NCBI GenBank assembly: GCA_013396995.1
Contig: VWZP01009941.1
Span: forward strand, 3,410,084 to 3,474,083
Length of the DNA: 64,000 nucleotides
Direction: 5' to 3'
Source of the DNA: Dicaeum eximium
Lineage: Eukaryota > Chordata > Aves > Passeriformes > Dicaeidae
In this document: one piece after another, positions 41,901 to 55,166 of the stretch
Position numbering within the stretch: the stretch's first letter is position 1
How the letters are laid out: each line of letters opens with the position of its first letter
Translations under genes and position numbers: made by a program
The notes under the pieces: generated by a model
Database searches by the model: none
Told to the model about the DNA's origin: nothing
Seen by the model: the letters and a program-made list of their open reading frames with translations, nothing else

Positions 41901-42588
41901 CTCACTCTGTAGGTCTTGTACAGATTGCTCTGCTGCTGGAGTTCTAAAGAGAGTTTGTTCCCTTTGAGAACTTTCCATTTAAGGCTACAGGTGCTCTTTT
42001 GGAACACTTGAATTTTAGCAAAATTCACTGGAGTGAGCTGAAGCTGATACTGACATTTGATGCATTTCCATACATCAAGTGCCACAGATCCTCTCCTTGC
42101 AGTGTGTTCCACTTCCTGTCACTGTGTCACTAGAGAAACATAAAATATGTGGTTCCCAAGAGATCGTAATTTCTATATTTTCCTCCTCATTTGTCTTCCT
42201 TATTGGTAGTAGCAGAGTTATTAAAACAAACTTTAGAGTTGTATTTCAGGCACTGAAGCCAGAATGTCTGAACATTTGTTTTTTTAAATTGTGCTCCTCA
42301 ATGTTTTTTTCTCTCGTCTCCAAAACTGCTTTTTTGTTGTTGGGAGTCAAAGCAGGCTGGCTTTCTTCTTAGCCTCACTCCTAGGCTGCCCTTGGCATGG
42401 CCAGTGCATCATCTGTGACCATGTACATTCAGGGTTGATGTGGCTTAAATATATTTGTCTGCTGTGAAGCCACTGTGTTAGGTCTGAAGATTAAGGGCAT
42501 TCAGTCTGCCAGAGGCTGTAGAGTCTCTGAAGTCTTCAAAGGGCTCAAGACCTCGGGGTCTGGGAGCTCCAAAGGAATGGGAAGCTTT

Positions 42589-42652
42589 TTTTGCCCTTTT
42601 TCCTCCCTCCTCCTCTTTTTTTTTTTTTCTTCTTTTTGTTTCTTTTTAACCC
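42589..42652 (+). repeat. Pyrimidine-rich tract
   Basis: More than sixty bases that are nearly all T and C, with an internal T run. It lacks a following exon-like segment, so I do not read it as a splice acceptor. Confidence 0.8.
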
Positions 42653-44344
42653 TCCTGGAATTCAGAGTAAATGCAGAACATCTGCAAAGTACTGTGTCAA
42701 AATACATTTTGATGTCATGGTGTATGACGTTGTATATGACTGAAGGGCAGCATCACCCTGTGTACTAAAGTAATAAACAAAATGAAAATAAGTACCAAAG
42801 GAAACCCATGCATTCAGTGTGAAATTTACTTGTTCATCTCCCAGGTGCTGGAATTATCTTTGAGCTGCTTCATGTCTGGGTTGCAAATTGGAGTGAGAAA
42901 CCAGCATCTGAGAGGACACCTGGAACTAAATAATTAACTGTGTATATCAGAGCAGATCTGCTAGGTGGTTAAACCAAAGAGCCTCTAGCTTAGGATCCTG
43001 TTTCTGGCAGTGGCAAGAGCTACCAAAATGCCTAGAAAAAACTGTAACAGGGCTAACACTTGATGATATTTTCCCAAAATATCTCCCAAATACCTCCCAC
43101 AGATCTCTGACTTAGGGACTTTCTAAGCCAGAATCACTGTCTGTGTTCTTAGTAGTTCTAAATAAGGTTTTTTCCTACCAAAAAGTTACTGGTTGTTTTT
43201 CTGAACCCATGCATATAACACAGACCTGTTTTGATCACACGATTATGGATCATCAGCCTTTTTTTGGAAATTATGCCCAAGGTCATTGCCAGGTTTGCTC
43301 CATTACTACTGTTGCCAAAAAGACCTTTCCCTGTGATTTCAAAGGTTCTGCTAATAGTAGCAGTGGGAGGTTGATGTTCCATTTGCCTAGATTTGGATCA
43401 GGATTTCTTTGTCTTTGTCAGAGCTTCTTGTTTCATGTCTGGGAGGTGAGGAAGGTTCTTACCAATCACAGCAAGGCTTCACCAAAGATGCTGCCCTGCT
43501 TAAATGGTTCATTCCTTCCACCAGTCAGTCTCTCATGGATCTCACTCCTTCTGGACCACTTGGAAAGTGTGAAGGAACTAATTTGTCTGATCATGGTTCA
43601 TTTAGCAATGGTTTCTGTTGCTTTTCAGAGGGTGGCATTTATCACATTGGTGTTCTGCAAAGGGTGATGTAACTAATCTAGCTCCTAACTGGTACCTGAT
43701 TTTTCTTGTACACTGTCCTTTCTGTGACCAGGATGTTGATTCAGTAGTAGCCAGCATGTTACTGCATGTCTTTGTGAAGATTTCTCTTCTTATGGAAAAT
43801 TCTGTGAGAAGTGAAGGAGCATTACAGGCCTTGGTGGCTGATCCCCTTCTTTCAGGTGGTGTTCTTTAGAGGGCACAGGCTGTACATCTCAAATACCTCT
43901 GCAGAATCCATACTCAGACAGATTCACCGGTGCATTTCTGGCTTTCTTTGTGGCACCTTAAGCCTTGTGTATCAGTGACTGAGTTACACTTCATGCCCCT
44001 GGGATGAATAAACCCTGTTTTTACTCTTGTGGCCAGATATTTCAAATGATCCTTGATCCTGTGTCAGTGGATGTTTTCTCTGACTTTCTAGCTGACCCTG
44101 TGGAGGCTATGGAGAGATCCTGGAAGGGGCAGCTGTCCATGTTAGGCTGTGTTCCAGGACCAGTGAGCTGCAGCATCACTGCCCCTAAGCTCAGAGCACC
44201 TAGGGCTTTGCTGAGAAATGCACTTGTGTCTCACACTCATCAGGCTGGTCTGGGTTTCCATCTTTATCTCCCTCAAGCATTTCACTTTGCAAAGGTCTCT
44301 GGAACTAGATTGAACATTTGGAGAAGGTCCTTGACTGAAAGCAT

Positions 44345-44502
44345 GGTCAGTCACTAGAACAGGCTTCCCACAGCACCAAGCCTGTCATTTCAAGGAACAT
44401 TTGTTGTATGATGTAGTGTTAGGTGATCCTATGAGGAGCCGGGAGTTGGACTTGAGGATCCTTATGGGTCCCTTTCAACTTCAGATCTTCTGTGATTCTA
44501 TA
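44345..44502 (+). mobile_element. CR1 LINE 3' end (untranslated tail)
   Basis: The stretch contains, in CR1 order, CACTAGAACAGGCTTCCCA, CACAGCACCAAGCCTGTCA, GGAGTTGGACTTGAGGATCC, TTATGGGTCCCTTTCAACTT and finally TGTGATTCTATAG. This is the recognisable bird CR1 3' untranslated end with its terminal ATTCT-type octamer. It is a typical 5'-truncated insertion in the + orientation. The sequence upstream (about 44000-44340) may include more of the element, but I could not align it. The moderate number of differences from the remembered consensus suggests an old copy. Confidence 0.85.
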
Positions 44503-47500
44503 GGAGCTTTGTTAAGCAGTCCTCAAATTGCTGATTGCTGCTTCATGGAAGATTTCTAAATACATCCAGGCAGTTGTATGCTCGGTCTGAGCAAGTGTGC
44601 ATGTGGACTTGTCTTTCAGTGGGAGAATAAAGGTTACCTTGAAGTAAGTAAACTGAAGTGGCTTTACAGTTAGCTGAATTAGCTCATTAATTCTCCTAGA
44701 AACTAACCCTGAAGAAATCCATGAGTATTCTGGGCAGCAGAATGGGAAATGAAGAAATCTGCAGTGTAGGAATGGCCACAATTGCAGCACAGTTATTGAT
44801 TGCACCTTTTAAAATGCATACAATTGTAAGATATTCTTCCTTATTTAACATTACTAGGTATTGCCATGAAACATGCACATCTCTGGTTTTGAATTTCTTG
44901 AGCTATAATTCTGCTTTGCAAATGAAAGTAAGTGAATGATAACTTCAGCAAGCAAGTGGGGATTTATGTAAGTTATCCGAGGGTGGAGGAGAACAATGCA
45001 AAACCCTAAAGTGAGCTTCTCACATGGATGAACAAACAAGTAAACTCTGAAAACCGTAGAATTTGCAGTGATCCAGCCTGTCTCCTCACCCACAAATTTG
45101 CCCTTCAGTGTGCAGCCACATATGTTTGATTTATTTTTGATTGACATAACAATGCAAGAGCCAAATGTATTAAAACCAAAGCTACATTCTGAACTTTGGT
45201 GTTTCATCATGTGCCAGCAATCAAAGTGCTTTTCCATGTTGTTCAAGAGAACACTATCATCAGCAGTAATAATAATTTCAGAATAATTAAACTAAACTAT
45301 CTCTATGCATCTAAATAAACAAATAGATTGTGGTTCTGTAGAATGTGCATGTGTGCCAAGTGTGAGACTTGGCTACTGGTCGAAATTGAGATGCTTTTAG
45401 TGTAGAAGCATTCTGCTTCATTTAGTATCAGCTCCCAGTGTTTCCACCAACTTCAGGCTTGCAAGAGACTCTGGTGTCATGGTAGAATATTTTTTACTCC
45501 AGTGTCTTTTAGAAACTTTCATACAGGTATAGTTCTTGATTTACCTAGTATTTTTAACTGTTTTACAGTCAGAGGTATTTAAAAGAAAAATGTTACTAGG
45601 CTGTCATTCATTGTCTTCAACCTGCTGTATCAGATGAGTAACATACAAGCTGCTGACCAGTAAGAATTGTCATAAAATTCTGCATGTAAGAAATGCATGG
45701 TTCAGAAGTGATGAGCAGTCTCTCTCACAAGTTGTCTTAATACTTGTATTTTAATAAACTGTGGATGTGTTTGAAAATAGAGACTGATTCTTTTGTGACT
45801 TGGTTTTTAAAGTGGATGTAAATGCAAATTGTGCTGTATGTCTAGAGGGAAGAGGTAAATGCTTAGTTACTTTAAAGGCTGAGAATTTTTGTGGTTAGCA
45901 GAATTTGTTTATGCTTGCCAAATGACTTGGGGTTGACAGAGGACCACAACTGCAGCTAGTCAGGCAAAACAGAATTCAAGTGTGAATATTTCTAAGCCCT
46001 TCCCTTCAGGCATAGAAAACTAGTCAGTGCTCACCCTTGTAAGAATTTTCCCATAAGCAAACATTATCACAGTGTAGTGAGTATCTGCAGTGGCACTGTG
46101 ATGTTACAGCTTTCTCTGGAAGGTGACAGCAGTGAGGAGCAGCAGCAGGGACAACCATCTCTCTTCATCAGCCAGTTTCAAAGGACTTGGCAGAAAGGGT
46201 TGATTCTCCTACTTCTCAGATCTGGAAAAGGAGGTCAAGCTGTAATGGCTTGGAGAGAAGTGGCTTCTGTACATCTTGTGTCAGACTGTCTAGTGGAACC
46301 CTTTATAGAGCTGGAAAATACCAGTTCAGGGGAAGCAGAATGCTTTGCAGAAGCATGTTGCGTGTGATGAAAAATGGATTCACATGAAAGTGGTTTTGAG
46401 AGCAATTTAGTTTTAGATTTCCAAATTGCTTTATTTCAGTTTCAGTATGAAATTTAATAAAAACAGGGACATAATTTTTTTATTTTATTTTTGTAGAATT
46501 CAACTTTATTGAATAAATTTGAAAGGTTTTAGGGTCCAGTTTCTTTGGTTTGGGTTTCTTGAGGGTTGGGTTAATTTTTTTTGAAGTTTCTCATAAACTC
46601 AAACTAAAATATTTTTATTTATTTTCCAGAGGAAAAATATTCACAGTTGTGAAATGAGCCTTAAAATAAACAAACAAATAACTAGTACAGCTCTGCTGTT
46701 AAGTTCCAGTATCACGTTCACTGTTCCTCCCGTTTCTTCTTTGCTGTGGGAAGACAATAATTTATATCAGCTGTTTTTCTTGGGATGTTGTGTTTTTCCC
46801 AATGCAACTTGTAAATCAAATAGGGCAGAACTGGGGCTCTGCTGCCCTTGTCCTCTGGGACCCTTTTCTGCCCCACTGAATGCTTGTTGCATTCAGCAGG
46901 GTAACAATTATTCTCCACTCAGTGACCAGAGTGCAGATCTGAGTAAGGCTAGGTGAGAATGAGAAGAAATCTTACATAACCTTACAGCTCAGACCAAGGT
47001 CTGTCTGAGAAGCTGTTGCCCTGTGCAAAGTGGAAAGGGACCTAGGGGTAATTTCATTTCAGTGCAAAGTTGTTTCTTTTTCAGCAGAGATGAAAGTGCT
47101 AAGAATCCATCTGTGTCGATGCTTGTATCTGATCATGTTGCTTTAAAACAAGAGAGCCTTCTGACTACCCTGACTGCCTACTGATAAAATGGATTATCAG
47201 TTTTGCAATAATTATTTTTAGGCAGTGAATCTTACTCCTTCTTTCTCCACATTTGTCCCTCAGTGTGAATCATCAGCTTTTAGGTACTCTGTACTCTTCT
47301 AATTTGATTCCTGATAGCTGCTGCTTTGAGAAAGGTCAAGGAGGGCAAACACAATTTCGCTTTTAACACAGTGTTTTATTACTCTGTTTTTAAATAAATA
47401 TATTTTTTGTAGTATCTAATAAAAAAGACTGAATAAAGTCAATGAGTTGCAAGATTGAAAAGTCCGGGTGTGGTGGGAAAGGGCTTCTTGTAGGGAGTTT

Positions 47501-47763
47501 GTGATTTTGTTGGTATTTGGAAGAAGTGCAGGTGGGATTTTTTCTTTAAAATTAATAGTATCTATAGAGAAAACAAAAATTAGTGCAAAAGCTTAGTATA
47601 GGTCTTTTGATAAGGCTGTGTATTCTACTCATATGTAGATTTATCACTGTCAGACAGATGTGCAGAGCACAGAAGGCTGCACATCTTTAGAGTGCCAGAA
47701 CTTCTTTCTTTCTCCTCATCTAGACTTTGCATTTTTTATTTTTTATTTTCACTTTCGTTCCAG

Positions 47764-47977
47764 ATAAATCAGGTGTTTTAATTGTGAAGATCTTAGAAAT
47801 ATTTGACGAGTGCACAATACAAGTTGCTATCTGTCAGCAGCTGGAACATTCTCCGCTTTCACCCGAGGATGTTGTCATCAATGCAGAGGAACCAATACTC
47901 AAAGTCCTCTTCACAAGAGAGACAGCAGCTCACCTGAAGAGCAGACCACAGGACGTCATCCACATCTATCCCCCATG
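47764..47977 (+). CDS. SPIDR: SPIDR internal coding exon C (214 nt)
   Basis: The exon follows a long T-rich tract ending TTCCAG (AG at 47762-47763) and ends ATG|GTGAGT. Its first two bases complete an Asp codon. It then encodes KSGVLIVKILEIFDECTIQV, continues through LKVLFTRETAAHL and RPQDVIHIYPP, and stops inside a Trp codon (TG|G). The human counterpart reads SGVLTVKILELHEECAMQV, then LKVLFTKETAGYL, then RPQDTVRIFPPW, so order and spacing agree. The alternation of hydrophobic residues (VLIVKILEI, LKVLFT, VIHIYPPW) looks like beta strands and may be the start of the folded N-terminal part that Pfam lists as a domain of unknown function. The loop between the strands (SPLSPEDVVINAEEPI) is the most divergent part. 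The next expected segment (human QKLIIPSGS) was not found downstream in the window. Confidence 0.95.
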
Positions 47978-49566
47978 GTGAGTAAGAAGAAGGGGCCACA
48001 CTTGCTGTAGCACTGCAGAATGAAGTGGAATTGGTAGAGTGCTGGCTGCACTGCTGAAGGAAAAACCTTGAGGGGTAATGGGAGAGCAGGGCATTCTTGT
48101 GGTCATCTGTCTCTGGCAGCTTGAGAGACTTTGACAGATACCTTCAAGACAGCTCAGATAACAACTAAATGTGTATCATGATGCCTCTAGTGTTGCTCAG
48201 GGCTTCAGTTGTGGTTTCACTTAATATTTTCATGTTTAGAGCACTAGCAAGGCCTGAGCAATGTCTTATCAATGATAAGGCCAATAAAGTGCATACTTTC
48301 TGGTAGCAAAGTAGTTCAGGAATGCTCATCTGTTGTTGTGAGCATGGGTTTAATATTTCAGTGGAAAAGTCTCTATTAACTGTATAGCATTCAGTCTTCA
48401 GTTCCCTGAGTTCCTCTTCAGCGCAACCCTTTGTGGAATTCTTCAAAATATTTTGTCTACACTTATGATTATTTTCTGAATTGGATTATTTATGTGAATT
48501 TTAAGGGGTAGCAAAAAATGATGAGGTTTCTAGTGAAGCAGCTGGTTGGTAGTGGCTGTAGGTTGAAAGGACTACTCTTCACAAAAATTTAGGAGACCTT
48601 TGAAGTGGGAACATTACTTCTCTCTTCACTACCCTCCACCCAAATTATAAAAGAGGAAATTCTTTCCTTATGTATTTCAGCATTCATTACCTGAGTTTTA
48701 GCCTCCAGCTGCCTCTCGTGTTTGACCATATCCTTTTGCAAAATACTTTTTCCTGTTTTGCAAAGGTCTGTATCTGGTTTTTATCTTGATTGATAGCTGC
48801 AAATCTTCTCTGAGTTCCCCAATTTGTAATCTTTTGCTTCTGAAATGTTTTTAACTATTTTTTGAAGCAATTCAGAAATTAAGGGAAGATCTTTTATTTG
48901 GGGTTTATTATGGCTACAGATACTACTATTGATAGTTTAGATGTAAATAGATCAGTAGAAAAGAGAAAATTAAGTTCAATATTAATTAAGTCCTAGTCTG
49001 ATATTATTTTGATTCACTGCTTTCTTTTGTTCTCATTTATCTTTTCCTTCGCAAGCTTTTTTTCATGGTTTTGTTTGCCTGTTTTCTTCTTGTTTCTCTC
49101 TCCTACAAACTTAGTTCTGTTTTTCTCTTCAGGTTTCCTCTCGTTTTTAAACCACGAGTTTTTGCATTGATGCAGCTGTATCCTTCTGTGTAGACTTCAA
49201 TCTACATGAAGATTTTTGTACCAGAGAAACTGTTTTAAGTAGGATGTGATTCAACTTTTCTCTTTTTCTCCTCCTTTTTTCTTCTCCTGAGTTGTTACTG
49301 TAGAATGCTTAGCATGTGTAAGTCTCGGACTGCTGCAGCTTGTTTTTCATGTCTGCTCTGGGAAGATGTAAATCTGCACTGATACAATCCTTTCCAGACT
49401 ACAGACATCTGCAACTGTGCTAGTGTTGTCTTCTCATTTGTTTAAATTTTAAGATGTTCTGGACACAAAGCTCATTCCTGTATGCATGCAAACTGAGATT
49501 TCTTTAGGAAGCTTCATAGCTAGCTGTCTGTCTTCCTAGAAGTTCTGCCTTTTATTTGCTTTTTTA

Positions 49567-49575
49567 ATATATATA

Positions 49576-49606
<31 letters not shown>
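49567..49606 (+). repeat. Compound (AT)n(GT)n(AT)n microsatellite
   Basis: AT units, then about six GT units, then about ten AT units. A simple alternating purine-pyrimidine repeat in the intron after exon C. Confidence 0.95.
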
Positions 49607-52600
49607 TGGTAGGATGTGCTTTTCATTGCGGAAAAAGGTTATTTCATTAAACCGTAATGTTTGGACAGAGGATACATCTGCATTGTCACAGTTGCTTTCC
49701 TTACTTATATGTCTCTCAAGGCACTTCATAAATGCATCAGTTAATTGTAGCAAAACTGCATTATACCTCATCTCTAGTCCTATTTTCTATCTTTTTGAAA
49801 TTATCTTAATGTCAGTTGTCGCTTTGTTTACTCAACCAACTTCAAAAACAATCGGGCTGGATACTGTTAAACTACTGGAGGCAGGGAGGGGAGAGAATGA
49901 GGGATGTTTTTGTTTTAGATTATAATTTGGCACTTTTAGTTTGCATTAATTGGAAATTGGACTTGTATACTTAGTGGAAGTTTCCTCTATCACAGTTCCA
50001 AGCTTCTATTCTCCTAAACTCTTACTTGAGAGCTCTGAATGCTGAAATGTAGTTCTTGTTACTCTGCATTGAATTTGTACTTCTGTTGTTAAAAACAAAT
50101 GCTGTTTCTGTTAAAACATTTGTCTGTCAATTCAAATGTGTGACTGGTGAAAAAACAAATTAACTAAATCTAATTCTGACGTCGTGAAATAAGCATATTT
50201 CTGTATCTTATTAACATCTTATTTATCTATTAATATCAGTCAGAAGCAAAAGGGACCAAAAAAAAGTAGATGCAAGGGGAGGCAGTCCTTGAATTACCTG
50301 TCTGGTTTTGGGATACATAATACACTGCATATTGTTGTCCTGTATTTTGAGACAGTTGTACGGGAAGACACAATGGGATTGGATGAGGTGGCCTGCTTCT
50401 GGTGCTGTAGTGTCCTAGGAGCAAACTTTCCCAATACCTTTAAAATAAAACCCCAGAATTAGGTTCTGACTTTGCTTTTTGCTCTCTGACCAGGCGACCA
50501 GGTTAGTAAGATGTAGACACACAGGCTCCTGGAGGTGATTATTCATGTCAAAAATTGAACACAGTATTTTGGAGCCTTTGTAAAATTAGACTTTGCTTTT
50601 GTAACTGTACTTGTATGTGCTGTGAAACTTGGTGCATAACATGGTATGTGAAAAATCTCCAGCAGTAGACTTGCATTAAGTACTTCAGGAAGCATAGTTT
50701 AGAGAAGTGCTGATATGCTTGTTGGTATTTGTTTGCATACAGGATCCCATGAAACTTCAGCACTGCAGTATAAGCAATTTAATTTCAAAAAGAAAATATT
50801 GGCAGGGGGCTGGTTCTAAGAATCTTAACACTGCACATTGAATGTTGCTCATGAGAACGGTCCCACTGGATTTCAGAGGAGCTTTGTGTCAGGGCAAGAA
50901 TTACCAGGACTGAACCCAAATTTCTTTGTAACTAGATATTAATTTCTTTGGGTCCAGTGTCTTAAGGTACATATTTACAATCTTGAAAGCAAGGGATTTT
51001 ATGTGAGAATTGTCATTTGCTATAGGGAAAGCAACCCCCATAAACTGATTAAAGGCTTCAAACCAGCATGTGTGGTGGAGGACAGAGCTCATCTGCCTGG
51101 CCACTGAGATGTCTGACAGGAGCCTGCTCTGATCTTGTGGCTATGTGGAAGTATTATTGCAGTGTTGTATCTAAATAAGGCCTATTAGCTTGGACACATC
51201 ACATGAAAATGATTGTGTGTTTTGGGCTGGAGCTGGTTTCTGTCTGGCCAGCCAGGAACAAAACAGGCAGAAGGACTCAGCCCTGCCTGCCCCTGCCTGT
51301 GTAGGCTTGCCTTTGGTTTTCTTTGCAGTACCTGAGCAACTTCTTGGATTCAGATTTTAAATGAACACCTCATAATTTTTTACAAACTTAATCTGAATCA
51401 CTAAGTGCTTTTAGCACCTGGAAAAGAAAGAAGTTTATTACTGAGTTTAATTAAATTGATTACTAAGTCTTTATTCCATTTGCAGAAATACATATCCAGC
51501 AAATGGTAAAGATTGCCTGCAAAGACGAGAGAGAGTGGAAACAAAGGCTTCCAGTCTTCCACTGGTGGTGATTTTATGGCTTCAACTTACCTGGTTTTTT
51601 TTCTGTTTGTTTCATTGTAAACATTATAGAAATAATTTACCATACCTAACAGAAAGTAATAGGAGTTGGTATTTTTAGAGATTCCAGGATTCATTTGACT
51701 GCAAGGCTTGGGGATAGACAGTTTGCCTTAGATACTCCTGTCTTCTGCTCATAGGTATGCCTACTAGTTAATATTCAAGATAAACTGACCTGAAGAAAAT
51801 GGTGCTGATTAAAATTCTTTCCCTTGCCAGTAAGTTTAACAACTTTGAAATGTTTTTCATGTATTTCTGAAGTTAAACTACTAGAAGTATGTGATATTAA
51901 TAGAGTTCTTGGCAATAACAATATAAACCACAGATCACGTTTGGTTTAGACAGGCTCAGAGATCGATCCATACCTATTGAATATGAATGTCTGGTATGAA
52001 GCCTCTGGTTCAGGAGGAGCTAATTACTGGGGGCAGGGGCAGTACGAAGGGGACATAACCACTCTGTTCTGTTCTTACTCTGCCTGAAAACACTGCAGAA
52101 AACAAGATCCTTGGCTGGATAGCCGTTATTCCCCATGCAACTTCTCTGAGGCAGTTTATTTTAGGAACTTGGTATGGCAAGTACATAAAACACTTAAATC
52201 TGTGACATCAACAAGTAACTTCAAAGTTGTTCTTTAGTTTCTCTTAACCTGTGAAACCATGGGGAGTCATAATTACTCAACTTTGAGTGTTCCAGTGCCT
52301 GGAGAAAGTGTTTAATGTGGACTTCTCATTTCTGTTTGCATAACGCTAAATTCACTCTCTCCTCAGTGAAGGAGTTTTAAAAGACTTTGAATTATTTACT
52401 GCCAAGAAGAACAGCTCATACAAAACATTGCTACAGATCAGCTGATGTACAGGGATGAAATCTTGTATCTTAAGTCCTTTAATGTAGGCCAATGGTGGAA
52501 GTTGCTGTAGAAACATGCAGGCAAGCTCTGAAGAAATTTACATACAAGAAGCAATCTGGTGTTGTGGATTCAGGTAGTATTCTACTTTAGAATTATCCTG

Positions 52601-55158
52601 GGCATGCTGTAGGCTGTGTTGTTGACTCAACATTAGCATTTATAATAAATGAGTATGTTACTGTGATTTTTGCATTGTCTTACCTAACACGCTGTCTGAC
52701 ATCATCTGGGTGAGAAACAACAGGAGCAGCACAGGGAGCTGACATGAAATAAGGTGTTTGGAGCTAGCATGGCTCGTTTTAAAGAGCATTTGGCTTCCAT
52801 TTGGTGATGATAGAGACTTTATCACTGTTGCTCTCACCCGGCAAGGGAAGCATTTAAAAACATTTACAGAGTACCTCCCTATCACAGGAAAGACCATGCG
52901 AAGACAGGATCTAGGCTTCACATATTAATGAAATGCAGAAACAATCTCCTGCTGCTCTGTAAAGAAAGCATCTATATATTTCTAAATTTTCTCTGGTTAC
53001 TCCACAGAGAGGCAGCTTCTTTGAATGCTTGATAGATCAGTTTTGTCCAACTGATCAATGTTTATCATCTTCCTCTCATGAAATCTGGGCACTTATATAT
53101 ACACATATAAATATTCAAACAGATGGAAAGGGGGGAGGAGGGGAGATGACCAGTCAGATCCTTCTCATTGGAAAGATGTTGGCTTTGCCTCAAGAGCTTC
53201 AAAGAAAGAATGTAACAATAGCAGAGTGGGAGAACGTGATAAGAGGGACGAGGCTCACTCAGAAGATAAAATTCTACAAAACTTCAGAGCTGTAAAGCCA
53301 GTGTGGGCACTATTTCTAAAGTACATATGGGAATGGCCTTGGAGCCAAAGATCAGATCATATCATCTGCTTGGAATTGCTTCTCGGAGATCGTGAGTTGT
53401 GAAAACTGAAGTTCCTTTCAGAAGCAGCTGAAGCAGCAGCAGGTTTTTGCAAGAATTTTTGTTTTGTTTTGATAAGGTATACTTTCCTAGTGCAGTCACT
53501 TCAAAAGAGGTGATTTGTCTTTTGAGAACAGAAATTCACATACTTACTATGAACTGAAAGTGATCCCTAGCAAGCTTTTAATATCATTTCCTCAGTGCTT
53601 CTTTTCCTTTGTCTTTTCTTGACAGAGAAGTCCTTAGGATTTTTCTCCTTTTTTCCTTTAAAAAAGAAATTATTTTTCTTTTGTCCATTCTCTCATGGAA
53701 TGGGAGAAATTTTTATCTGTAGAGCTGCTTAGGTATATGCTATTTTATGCACTTCACTTCTCTAGAAGTGAAGAGATTAAGCAATTAATACTATTTGAGA
53801 TTGTTTACTTTGCCTGTAGAAAATCAAAACAACACAATTTCTTAGCAGTCTAATCAGTGAATGGTGGTGTTCCTTCATAGGTGGATGACACGATTGGAAA
53901 AATGCAGAATTGCACAGCTTTGATTCCAAGAGGAACATAAGTCATTTATGTCATTTCTGTGATCTGCCACAACCACCTCAAGCAACAGATATCTGGTATT
54001 TTGGATGTGGGCTACAACTAACAAACACAGTAACATGATCACATTTTTACAGTGAGACAGACATGCTCATTTTTTAAAGTGTGGTATGGATAGACGTGCT
54101 ATACAAATGCCATCTAGAAAATACGGGTACCCTGAAAAACAAAGATGAAAAACCTGCTCTATATAAAAGGGGAGAAAAGAATGGAAACACAGGAAGATGG
54201 GAGCCTCAAGATAGTAGATACAGAGTTCTGTAGAAGATTGAAACTGGATTTTTAAACAAGACTGCCTGTCTCTGGACTAATAGCTGATGGTATCTCGACA
54301 CACTGAAAAAGGGGAATTTCCACTGTATTGTACCAATGAGGTGCAGGGGTTTGTTGATACCTTTGTTTGCTTTCGGCCAAATCGGGGGGATCAGAAGCCA
54401 GCGGTGTGTTTGCAAAGCAGCAGCTTGGTTTTCAGATCAAGGTTGAAATGCGTTGTTGCTGGCACAGAAGCCTCCATGGGGGTAGAACACCTCTGGTCTC
54501 CCTGGCCAGATGTGTGTCTGAACTGGGCACATCCAGTCAGTGGTTGTGCTCCTGCCTCACGCCCCCACAGCCTGCACCGAGCTCACCCGAAAGGAGCACT
54601 GCGTGTTGTTCTCAGTGGGTCGTTCTGTGCTCTGGAGGGAGTCCCCACCACGATGACTTTTTGCAATATGGGCTTGTAAGAATAAAGGAGGCGTAGAAAA
54701 GAGGCAGGGGATGTGAACAGCCTGGTTTATGCTTGGGGGTGTGGTTTTTTACATTTTTCCTATATAATAGATACTGTCCAACTTAGATCCTTCTGGAATA
54801 ACTTTGGTGTCCAGTTAATGGGAAAATTTTGAATCAACTCACTGTGGTGCTTCCATGTTGAGGAATTAGTACATTTGAGTCCACAGCTTTTAGCAACAGA
54901 ATAGGAAAATTGCTTTTAAACATCCATTCCTTGCAATCAGTGATGTGTTTATGTCTGAAAAATTACTGGGAAAAATATTCAGTGAGAGTGAAAATGTCTT
55001 CTCCTAATATTCACGAAATAATCTTATCCTGAAAAATCTAATAATGTTTTGTTTTGTTTTTTAATGAAAGGTCTGTACTTGAAACTTTCCAGCTTTTATA
55101 AGTGAGGAAATTCCAAGCATTTTGTAGTGACAGATACTGTTAGTGGGTAGTTGTCCAC

Positions 55159-55166
55159 TGACGTCA
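55159..55166. promoter_or_regulatory. Palindromic CRE (TGACGTCA)
   Basis: A perfect eight-base CREB/ATF consensus lies in ordinary AT-rich intron. Such a site is expected by chance about once in 65 kb in unbiased DNA and less often in CpG-depleted DNA. No supporting cluster of motifs is visible. Confidence 0.25.

Larger units (their letters stand above)
34941..47763 (+). other. SPIDR: SPIDR intron between exons B and C (12,823 bp)
   Basis: A complete GT-AG intron, donor CAG|GTAAGA and acceptor TTCCAG. Protein continuity across the junction argues against a missed exon. It carries a degraded reverse-oriented LINE (about 35990-37080), a GA then A/C-rich tract (38898-38948), a pyrimidine tract (about 42589-42652) and a CR1 3' end (about 44345-44502). 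A 174-codon open frame at 43143-43667 has no recognisable protein features. Confidence 0.9.

Noticed and set aside
43143..43667. 174-codon open frame on the + strand
   Set aside because: No recognisable motif, a shadow frame is open as well, and it has no codon-use or splice support. It is treated as chance.
44004..44344. 117-codon open frame just before the CR1 tail, considered as CR1 protein
   Set aside because: I could not align it to the CR1 C-terminal coding region. Only the last 160 bases are clearly CR1.
49134..49190. Acceptor-like CTCTTCAG considered as a SPIDR exon
   Set aside because: The downstream reading does not match the protein and stops soon.
51482..51571. Acceptor-like TTTGCAG followed by a short open stretch, considered as the next SPIDR exon
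   Set aside because: The codons after it do not fit the expected segment after the split Trp (human QKLIIPSGS), and phase and residues disagree.
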